Positions 32,410-39,302 of a stretch of DNA of 64,000 nucleotides are shown in pieces. A model generated the notes under the pieces. It worked only from the letters and a program-made list of their open reading frames with translations. It was not told where the DNA came from and searched no databases. The DNA is from Achromobacter deleyi (lineage in GTDB: Bacteria; Pseudomonadota; Gammaproteobacteria; Burkholderiales; Burkholderiaceae_B), in assembly GCF_902859705.1 (NCBI RefSeq), contig NZ_CADIJO010000013.1:1-64000 (forward strand). The letters are read 5' to 3'. How positions within the stretch are numbered: the first letter of the stretch is position 1; each line of letters starts with the position of its first letter. Position numbers and translations under genes: made by a program.

Positions 32410-33381
32410 ATGCTGAGAATCGGATTTTCGGTGGCCTGTCTGGCCGCCGCGGCGGCTTTCGCCCCTACGTCACATGCAGGATCGAATTTCCCGGATAAGC
32501 CGATCCGGCTGCTGGTGGCGTCAGTTCCGGGCAGCGCCCCTGACGTCATGGCAAGAGTTATCGGAGATGTCCTCGGGAAAAAGCTGTCACAGACGATCAT
32601 CGTCGAGAACAAGCCGGGCGCGGGAGGCATCGTGATGATGAACGCCTTGAAGGCGGCGGCGCCGGACGGCTACACGCTTGGCTTTGCGCAGGCAGCGGTG
32701 GCGGCGGTCACTCCGCTGACATACAAGACGGCCACGTACTCGATGGATCGCGATTTCGCCACCATCGGAACGGTGGGCATTACGCCCATGATTTTCACCG
32801 CGAATCCAAACTTTGCGCCGAAGACCCTGGGTGAGGCGCTGGCGCTCGCAAAGAAGTCTCCGGAGGAGGTAACGATAGGCAGCCCAACCCGAACCTCAGT
32901 GCCCGATCTGGCGTCCGGCCTGCTCGCGTCGAAAGCGGGGGTGAAGGTGCGGCAAATTCCATTTTCCGGAACGCCGCAAGGACTCCAGGCGGTGGTGTCC
33001 GGGCAAATTGATATGTACACCGACGGGGTCGCACCCTTGATCGGCCTGATCAAGGGCGGAAAGATCAAGGCACTTGCCGTCGCCTCCGATAGCGTGCTGC
33101 CGGGCCTCGAAGGCATTGCGCTCGCCAAGGATACGGTGCCGGGCATGGTGGTGTATGGCTGGTTCACCTTGCATGTGCCAAAAGGCACGCCCGACGACGT
33201 GCAGCGCAAGCTCAATGCCGAACTGAACAAGGCTTTGGCCGAGCCGGAAGTGGTTGCCCAGTTTCGAAACCTGGGAACCTATCCGAAGGTGTCCACCCTC
33301 GAGCAAGCGTCTGCATTCCTTGTTGAGCAGCAGGCACTCCTGGGCGGCGTGATCAAGCAAATGGGCATCGTGGCCGAATAA
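32410..33381 (+). CDS. Bug-family (TctC-like) periplasmic solute receptor
   Basis: 323 residues from the ATG at 32410, preceded by AGGAG at good spacing. The signal peptide (VACLAAAAAFAPTSHA) leads to NFPDKPIRLLVASVPGSAPD, then IIVENKPGAGGIVMM and PDGYTLGFAQ, the family marks. It probably captures the aromatic acid or ester degraded by this cluster. No TctA/TctB membrane subunits are present. The 160-bp gap before it holds a small hairpin (GTGCCG-N6-CGGCAC, 32327-32344). Confidence 0.9.
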   Translation: MLRIGFSVACLAAAAAFAPTSHAGSNFPDKPIRLLVASVPGSAPDVMARVIGDVLGKKLSQTIIVENKPGAGGIVMMNALKAAAPDGYTLGFAQAAVAAVTPLTYKTATYSMDRDFATIGTVGITPMIFTANPNFAPKTLGEALALAKKSPEEVTIGSPTRTSVPDLASGLLASKAGVKVRQIPFSGTPQGLQAVVSGQIDMYTDGVAPLIGLIKGGKIKALAVASDSVLPGLEGIALAKDTVPGMVVYGWFTLHVPKGTPDDVQRKLNAELNKALAEPEVVAQFRNLGTYPKVSTLEQASAFLVEQQALLGGVIKQMGIVAE

Positions 33382-33396
33382 GCGGAGACAAGAATC

Positions 33397-35082
33397 GTGA
33401 AAGAAGGAGTTCTACATGCGCTACCGGGAGTGGTGTATCCCATGGCTGAGACGGTACGCCATTACGTACAGTCAGGCGTTCTGACCAACGAGACATTGGT
33501 TGATGGCTTTGCCCGAGCCGTCTCACTGAACCCTGACCAGGTCGCACTCCAGAGCATTGAACGCGCGTATACCTATCGCCAGCTGGACGAGGTTACGGAC
33601 AGACTGGGCGGCGCCCTGTTGCGCATGGGCATGAGGCCTTTCGACCGCGCCCTCTTCCAACTCGGCAACAGCTCCGAACTGGTCATTTTCTTCATTGCAT
33701 GTTTGAAGGCAGCGGTTATTCCCGTCTGCACTTTGGCAGCGCACCGGGAACACGAGATCGGGTATCTGGGTGAGCTGACCGAAGCTCGGTTGCATCTCGT
33801 CCAGGGAGACGACCCGAAGTTCGACGATGTCGAGTTCGCCACCCGGATGCAGGAAAGGCTATCGACCGTTCAATGGATCGTGCAAGCGCGCGGACAGACG
33901 CGTGGTGCTGCAGTGGGACTGCACCCGCTGGCTGATGGGATAGCGCTCGAAGAAGCCAGAGCACTACTGCGACAGGTGCCCCGTGACCCCCTGCAGGTGG
34001 CGGTGTTTCAGCTCTCCGGTGGCACAACAGGAGTCCCGAAGATCATCCCGCGGTTTCACAGCGAATATCTGTACAACATGCGGACGGTCGCGGCGGTAAA
34101 CGGCTATACCCGTGAGGACTCGCTCTTCATGCCGTTGCCTATGGTTCATAACCTGAACATGGGCTGCTGCTTCGGCCCCTTCCTCATGATCGGTGGCACC
34201 GTGGTCATCACGCCGAGCATGAGCACGGACGATCTCCTGAACACACTGCAGACGTATCAGCCGACATGGATCTCCGTTGGCGCGATACTTGCGCGCATAC
34301 AGCCGGCACTGGACGCCGGAGCGTTACGGCTTGAGCGTCTGCGCGGCGTCATCGCCCCCAATGGCGCCCCGCGCCTGCGTCAGATCTTTGGCGCACCCGT
34401 GCGTCATATCTTCGGCATGACCGAAGGGGTGATCATGCTCACTCGCGCCGATGATCCGCAGATCGTGCAGGACGACATGGTGGGGCGTCCTGTTTCCGAG
34501 CATGACCGGGTCAAGTTGTTCGTGCCAGGCACGGATCAAGAAATCTTCGAGGATGACGTTGACGGCGAGTGCGCTTTCGCGGGTCCGTACACCATCCACG
34601 GCTACTACCAGGCTGAAGAACGAAATCGAGAGTGTTTCACCTCCGACGGCTTCTATCGATCCGGCGACTTGATGCTGGCAAAGACCATCGACGGCGTTCG
34701 GTACTTCCAGTTCCGAGGCCGCACGAAGGACGTGGTCAGCCGCGGTGGCGAAAAAATCAATTGCGAAGAAGTGGAGGTGATGATTCGCCGACACGAAGCA
34801 GTGACGAACGTCCAGATCTGCGCCATGCCAGACCCCGTACTGGGCGAGCGCGTCTGTGCGTTCATCCAACCGAAACCTGGTTGCACGGCACCCGACGTCG
34901 CGGCCCTGGGCGCCTTCCTGAAAGAAGAGGGCCTGGCCAAGTACAAATGGCCCGAGCGGATCGAAAGCGTAGAAGAGTTCCCCATGACCAAGACTGGGAA
35001 GTTGAGCAAGGTTCTCTTGCGTCAACTGATCACCGACAAGCTGTCCGCGGAAGCGGCGTCAAAGCAAGGAGAAATGCAATGA
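33397..35082 (+). CDS. AMP-dependent aryl-acid CoA ligase (EntE/salicylyl-CoA-ligase type)
   Basis: 561 residues. The phosphate-binding loop is LSGGTTGVPK (207-216). The HN pair at 251-252 matches the EntE/DhbE aryl-acid group. FGMTEG (339-344), GRTKDVVSRGGEKINCEEVE and the catalytic-lysine segment KTGKLSK near 532-538 complete the ANL set. It activates an aromatic acid, probably a hydroxybenzoate, as its CoA thioester. Start: a GTG at 33397 keeps the YPMAETVRHYVQSG segment that aligns with the EntE N-terminus; a later ATG at 33442 would lose part of it. It overlaps the next gene as ATGA. Confidence 0.9.
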   Translation: MKEGVLHALPGVVYPMAETVRHYVQSGVLTNETLVDGFARAVSLNPDQVALQSIERAYTYRQLDEVTDRLGGALLRMGMRPFDRALFQLGNSSELVIFFIACLKAAVIPVCTLAAHREHEIGYLGELTEARLHLVQGDDPKFDDVEFATRMQERLSTVQWIVQARGQTRGAAVGLHPLADGIALEEARALLRQVPRDPLQVAVFQLSGGTTGVPKIIPRFHSEYLYNMRTVAAVNGYTREDSLFMPLPMVHNLNMGCCFGPFLMIGGTVVITPSMSTDDLLNTLQTYQPTWISVGAILARIQPALDAGALRLERLRGVIAPNGAPRLRQIFGAPVRHIFGMTEGVIMLTRADDPQIVQDDMVGRPVSEHDRVKLFVPGTDQEIFEDDVDGECAFAGPYTIHGYYQAEERNRECFTSDGFYRSGDLMLAKTIDGVRYFQFRGRTKDVVSRGGEKINCEEVEVMIRRHEAVTNVQICAMPDPVLGERVCAFIQPKPGCTAPDVAALGAFLKEEGLAKYKWPERIESVEEFPMTKTGKLSKVLLRQLITDKLSAEAASKQGEMQ

Positions 35083-35666
35083 GCACAGTGAAATCGCTTC
35101 CTCTGAAAGGTGTCCACCATACGGCACGGCCCACGTGGAAGTTGGCGGAAACCGTACATTTCTATCGCGACCTCCTGGGACTGCCGCTGGTCCATGCCAT
35201 TTCAGCGCGAGGCTGGGGGCCGGACAATCACGCGGACTTCCTTCACTTCTTCTTCGATAGCGGCAACGACAGCACCATTGCTTTCTTCTACTACATCGGA
35301 GCGGATCAGCCAGATTTTGCCCAGCCCAGGCAAGACTATCGTTACAAGGCGACGCACACCGCGTGGCGGGTTGACAGTCGGGAGCAGTTGCTCGCCTGCC
35401 AAGAGAAAGTGGAAGCCGCCGGCATCCAGCTCAATTATCAGATTCGCCACGAGGTCATCGAATCGATCTACTTCTTCGATCCGAATGGCTACTCCATCGA
35501 GATCACGTGGCAAGCTCGACCGTTCACCAATCTGGACATAGAAGACGCGGCGCGCACCATCAACGCTGCGGTCGAGCTTTCGCAGCGCCCGGGGGCCCTG
35601 AGCTGCATCGACGACGTGTGGCAGCGCAAAGCCCAACTGCTGGCCCAAGAGCTGGAGTCCGCATGA
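35079..35666 (+). CDS. VOC-superfamily protein (glyoxalase/extradiol-dioxygenase fold)
   Basis: 195 residues. Candidate metal ligands are His in VHHTARPT (about 12-13), His in ATHTAWRV (about 88) and Glu in YSIEITW (about 142), the His-His-Glu pattern of ring-cleavage or glyoxalase-type enzymes. HFYRDLLGLPLVH is the usual first beta-alpha unit. In this pathway context it could cleave a dihydroxylated ring or rearrange an intermediate. It is shorter than two-domain extradiol dioxygenases, so ring cleavage is only a proposal. It overlaps both neighbours by 4 bp. Confidence 0.82.
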   Translation: MSTVKSLPLKGVHHTARPTWKLAETVHFYRDLLGLPLVHAISARGWGPDNHADFLHFFFDSGNDSTIAFFYYIGADQPDFAQPRQDYRYKATHTAWRVDSREQLLACQEKVEAAGIQLNYQIRHEVIESIYFFDPNGYSIEITWQARPFTNLDIEDAARTINAAVELSQRPGALSCIDDVWQRKAQLLAQELESA

Positions 35667-35923
35667 TGCCCACGATCTTTGTACTGGATGTCGAGGAATT
35701 TTCCGCCTTGGTTGCGCACGCTCGGCAGCGTGACGAATTGCGGGTCAGCGGGCCGACGAAGGGTTACTGGCGCATCGAAGCCGATACGCAGATCCAGTTC
35801 TCGCGCAAAGCGTTAGGGTTCAAACCTGCGGTCTGGAATGGCGCGCTGACGGGCGGCTTGATCGGAGAGGTCGTGCAGTTTGACAAAGACACCCTTCGAA
35901 TCATTGGAGGGAGTGCGGCATGA
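35663..35923 (+). CDS. Unrecognised 86-residue protein of the aryl-CoA cluster
   Basis: Starts MMPTIFVLDVEEFSALVAHA and contains RVSGPTKGYWRIEADTQIQF, then GFKPAVWNGALTGGLIGEVV. There is no signal peptide or membrane helix. It is coupled by ATGA overlaps to the VOC gene upstream and the FAD monooxygenase downstream, so a real and stoichiometric product is likely. I do not recognise the family. A small subunit or coupling protein of the monooxygenase is one idea, based on position only. Confidence 0.75.
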   Translation: MMPTIFVLDVEEFSALVAHARQRDELRVSGPTKGYWRIEADTQIQFSRKALGFKPAVWNGALTGGLIGEVVQFDKDTLRIIGGSAA

Positions 35924-37092
35924 AGATCGCAATCATCGGCGGGGGGCCTGCCGGGCTTTACTTCGCAATGCTGGTGCGCAAGCGCCGGCCGGACTGGGAG
36001 GTCGTGGTGCTGGAGCAGAACCCGCCCGACGCCACCTTCGGCTTCGGTGTCGTGATGGCTGACTCTGGACGAAACAGCTTACGCGCAGCCGACGCGGCCA
36101 GTCATGACGCCCTGATCCAGAAGATGACCTTTACTGACAGGCAGGTCATCACGGTGAAGGAAACTGCGCTGCTCGTGGAGCGCCCGGCGAAAGGCGGCGC
36201 GATCCGACGCATCGACCTGCTGGAAGTGTTGCAAGCCGCCGCGCGTGGGGAAGGAGTGCAGATTCATGGCGGAGTGCGCTTGGGATCGGTCGCGCAGCTC
36301 TCGGATTTCGGCCTGGGCGATGCAGATCTGATCGTCGGCGCCGACGGCGTCAATTCCGTCGTGCGGACCGAGGATGAGCACGGTTTCGGCACTCGACGGT
36401 CGCATTTGACGAATCACTTTGCATGGTTCGGTGTCGGACGGGCATTCGTCTCGCCTGCTCTCGTGTTTCGGCAATATGACGGCGGCAGCTTCGTCGCGCA
36501 TTACTACCCATACACGCACGATCGCAGCACTTTTGTTGCGGAGTGCGACGATGCGACCTGGCAGCGCTTCGGGATGGAAGAGCTGGATTCACAGGCCCGG
36601 CAGGCACTTTTCGAGAAGGTGTTTGCGCCCGAGCTCGATGGATCGCCATTGCTCTCCAATAACTCGGCGTGGCGCCAGTTTCCGGTTGTGCGAAACGACC
36701 GGTGGCATAGCGGGAACAAGGTGCTTATCGGTGATGCGCAGACCAGCGCGCACTTTTCGATCGGCTCCGGCACGCGCATTGCCATGGAAGACGCGATCGC
36801 ATTGGCTGCTGCCGTCTGCGATTCCGACGGCAATGTGGACGTCGCGCTCAAGACGTTTGAAGACAAGCGTCGTCCCGAGAAGGAGAAGCTGATCTGTGCG
36901 TCCGAGCGCTCCTATCTCTGGTACGAGAAAGTCGGCGACTGGATGGACCAGTACACGCCACACGCGTTTGTCTATCAGTTCATGGTTCGCACAGGCCGCG
37001 TGGATGACCAGCGATTGGCATCTTCCTACCCGGCACTGTACGAAGCGCTGCGCAACGCAGGCGCCACGAAAAGTGAGGTGAGCGCATCATGA
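35920..37092 (+). CDS. FAD-dependent aromatic (aryl-CoA) monooxygenase
   Basis: 390 residues. The FAD dinucleotide motif is IAIIGGGPAGLYFAML (3-18). The DG motif lies in DLIVGADGVNSVVR and the GD motif in VLIGDAQTSAHFSIGSGT. Group-A flavin hydroxylases have this order. It resembles salicylyl-CoA 5-hydroxylase and the N-terminal half of 2-aminobenzoyl-CoA monooxygenase/reductase, which fits the CoA ligase and thioesterase on either side. The probable reaction is NAD(P)H- and O2-dependent ring hydroxylation of the CoA thioester. ATGA overlaps join it to both neighbours. Confidence 0.87.
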   Translation: MKIAIIGGGPAGLYFAMLVRKRRPDWEVVVLEQNPPDATFGFGVVMADSGRNSLRAADAASHDALIQKMTFTDRQVITVKETALLVERPAKGGAIRRIDLLEVLQAAARGEGVQIHGGVRLGSVAQLSDFGLGDADLIVGADGVNSVVRTEDEHGFGTRRSHLTNHFAWFGVGRAFVSPALVFRQYDGGSFVAHYYPYTHDRSTFVAECDDATWQRFGMEELDSQARQALFEKVFAPELDGSPLLSNNSAWRQFPVVRNDRWHSGNKVLIGDAQTSAHFSIGSGTRIAMEDAIALAAAVCDSDGNVDVALKTFEDKRRPEKEKLICASERSYLWYEKVGDWMDQYTPHAFVYQFMVRTGRVDDQRLASSYPALYEALRNAGATKSEVSAS

Positions 37093-37547
37093 CTATCGAC
37101 AGCTATGAGAGTGTTGCGAGTCGCACGCCGTTCGTGGTGCGCCGTCGGGTGCGCTGGAGTGAGTGTGATCCCGCGGGCGTGGTCTACACGGGCAAGTTCG
37201 TGGATTACCTGCTCGCCGCCGTCAATCTGTTCTACGGCAACTTGGTCGAATCCGACTATCGGAGCTTCCTGAAGGAAGTCGGGGTGGGCACGCCGTGCCG
37301 CGGCCTCGAGATGGACTTTCGCGGTGCGCTTTGGCCAGAAGACGAATTCATGATTCGGGTGCGTGTTCGAGAAATTCGCCGCGCCTCTTTCGACATGCAA
37401 GTGGACGCGTACCAGGACAGCGGCCGAGAGATCTTCGTCGGGCGCTTCACCGGCATATGCATTCCAGGTGACGGCGAGCGCAAGCGTGTGGCGATCCCGG
37501 AGGCGCTGCGTGCAGCGCTGGCGAAACATGCGGACGAGGCAAGCTAA
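37089..37547 (+). CDS. 4-hydroxybenzoyl-CoA-thioesterase-like hotdog protein
   Basis: 152 residues with the 4HBT active-site pattern VRWSECDPAGVVYTGKFVDY, in which the Asp of CDPAGVV (about residue 27) is the catalytic acid. A single hotdog fold fits the length. It should hydrolyse the hydroxylated aryl-CoA to free acid and CoA, for instance gentisyl-CoA to gentisate if the pathway is salicylate-like. It is last in the coupled gene set, joined to the monooxygenase by ATGA. Confidence 0.9.
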   Translation: MTIDSYESVASRTPFVVRRRVRWSECDPAGVVYTGKFVDYLLAAVNLFYGNLVESDYRSFLKEVGVGTPCRGLEMDFRGALWPEDEFMIRVRVREIRRASFDMQVDAYQDSGREIFVGRFTGICIPGDGERKRVAIPEALRAALAKHADEAS

Positions 37548-37673
37548 CGATCAGGACGTTCGGAATTTGCCAGATTCAGCTGCCGGGAAAAGGCGGACTT
37601 CATTCCCGCAGCCCATCCCCCGGGAAGCAACCTTGCCTGCGTCTTGCCTGGAACACCTTCGCTCTCTACAATA

Positions 37674-37692
37674 GGTAATAGTTATCATTTAA
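37674..37692 (+). promoter_or_regulatory. Fur-box-like sequence before the FecI gene
   Basis: GGTAATAGTTATCATTTAA matches the 19-bp Fur consensus at 12 of 19 positions and lies 12 bp before the sigma-factor ATG. Iron-loaded Fur would repress the sigma, anti-sigma and receptor genes. Confidence 0.6.
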
Positions 37693-37703
37693 ATTCACGT
37701 TCG

Positions 37704-38210
37704 ATGCCTTCCAAGACGCACGTCCAGGTCGAGACGCTCTATGCGCACCATCATGGGTGGCTACACGGCTGGCTGCGGCGGCAATTGGGCAATTCCAGCG
37801 AGGCTGCCGATCTCGCGCACGACGTGTTCGTGCGGTTGTTGGGCCGGTCGACGGCGATCGAGACGCGTGAACCGCGGGCCTATCTAAGCACCATCGCTCG
37901 TGGCCTGCTGGTGGATCACTGGCGCCGCCGGGAACTCGAGCGCGCCTGGCTTGAGGTGTTGGCGCGCACCCCGGAAGAATTGGCGCCCTCCCCCGAGAGC
38001 CGGATGCTGGTGCTGGAAGCGCTCATCAAGATCGATCAGATGCTGGATGCCCTGAAGCCCAAAGTGCGCCAGGCGTTCCTGTGGGCGCAGCTCGACGGCA
38101 TGCGCTGCCCGCAAATTGCCGAGCGGCTGGGTGTTTCGCTGGCCACCGCCGAACGCTACATCGCGGCAGGGTTGCGCCAATGTTATGCCCACCGGTTCGG
38201 TGACGCGTGA
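37704..38210 (+). CDS. ECF sigma factor, FecI type (iron signalling)
   Basis: 168 residues. Region 2: LYAHHHGWLHGWLRRQLGNS, AADLAHDVFVRLLGR and AYLSTIARGLLVDHWRRREL. Region 4: ALKPKVRQAFLWAQLDGMRC and IAERLGVSLATAERYIAAGL. It should direct transcription of the TonB-dependent receptor gene at 39303. The stop overlaps the anti-sigma start as GTGA. The second ECF system of the window; unlike the first, it pairs with a normal receptor and a Fur box. Confidence 0.92.
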   Translation: MPSKTHVQVETLYAHHHGWLHGWLRRQLGNSSEAADLAHDVFVRLLGRSTAIETREPRAYLSTIARGLLVDHWRRRELERAWLEVLARTPEELAPSPESRMLVLEALIKIDQMLDALKPKVRQAFLWAQLDGMRCPQIAERLGVSLATAERYIAAGLRQCYAHRFGDA

Positions 38211-39184
38211 GCGAGGCTGCCCCGATACCTGCCACGGTGGTCGACGAGGCCATCGCCTGGTCCGTCAAGCTGAACTTCGGTTCGGCCGATTCCGATACCT
38301 GTGCGGCGTTCGAGCGCTGGCGCCGTGCGGCGCCCGTGCATGAGCGGGCGTGGGCGCGCATGCAGATGCTGAACGCCGACTTCATGGCCATGCCGCAGGG
38401 CCTGGCGCTGGACACGTTGACGGCCGCGGGCGCCACCCGCGATATCCGGCAGCTGCGGCGTCGGACCCTGCTCAAAGGCCTGCTGCTGGCTGGCGGGCTG
38501 GCCGGCATGGGCTGGACGGTGCGTGAACACACCCCCTGGCAACGGGTGCTGGCCGACGCCAGCACCGGCGTGGGCCAGCACGATCGCCTGACGCTGGCCG
38601 ACGGCACCTTGCTGGTACTGAACACCGACAGCGCGGTGGACATACGGATGGAAGGCGCACAGCGGCTGCTGGTCCTGCGTCGCGGCGAGATCTCCATTCA
38701 GACGGGCGCCGATACCGCGTCGCCCGTCAAGCGTCCGTTTCTGGTCCGCACGCCGTTTGGTACGGCCCAGGCGCTGGGCACGCGCTTCATCGTTCGTCTG
38801 GACGACGATGGCGCCCAGGTCAGCGTGCAGCAGGATGCGGTCGCATTGCGGGCCAACGACGGCGTCGCGCTGATCGCCGAAGCCGGCCAGACCGTACGGC
38901 TGGACCGACACGGCGCGCGTCGGGTGAACGATCCCGCCATCACCGCCGACGCGTGGCTGGATGGCGCCATCGAGGGCAAGAACATGCGGTTGGCCGACGT
39001 GCTGGCCGAGCTGGCGCGCTATCGCCACGGCCGCATCAGTTGCGCCCCAGGGGTCGCCGATCTGCTGGTTTCCGGCACCTACCACGTGAAAGACACCGAC
39101 CAGGCCCTGAACTTCCTGGCCCAGACCCTGCCGATCCGGCTGCGCTACTGGACTCGTTATTGGGTGGCGGTGGGACCCGCCTGA
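38207..39184 (+). CDS. FecR-type anti-sigma factor/sigma regulator
   Basis: 325 residues from a GTG overlapping the sigma stop. The cytoplasmic N-terminus has the DUF4880 form (AIAWSVKLNFGSAD, AAFERWRRAAPVHERAWARM). A membrane helix (LLKGLLLAGGLAGMGW, near 88-103) follows. The FecR domain (HDRLTLADGTLLVLNTDSAV onward, FGTAQALGTRFIVRLDDDG) and a C-terminal STN-like part (MRLADVLAELARYRHG) are periplasmic. It transmits the ferri-siderophore signal from the receptor to the sigma factor. Confidence 0.9.
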   Translation: MSEAAPIPATVVDEAIAWSVKLNFGSADSDTCAAFERWRRAAPVHERAWARMQMLNADFMAMPQGLALDTLTAAGATRDIRQLRRRTLLKGLLLAGGLAGMGWTVREHTPWQRVLADASTGVGQHDRLTLADGTLLVLNTDSAVDIRMEGAQRLLVLRRGEISIQTGADTASPVKRPFLVRTPFGTAQALGTRFIVRLDDDGAQVSVQQDAVALRANDGVALIAEAGQTVRLDRHGARRVNDPAITADAWLDGAIEGKNMRLADVLAELARYRHGRISCAPGVADLLVSGTYHVKDTDQALNFLAQTLPIRLRYWTRYWVAVGPA

Positions 39185-39302
39185 GGCCTTTCGGGACGGT
39201 GTTGGGAGGCAGCGCTTTTTTTCAGAAAAAGTGAGGGGATTTGCGTTTTCGACCGGCCTACAGGGAAAGACACCTTTCAACTTGGCCTATCAAGACTACG
39301 CA

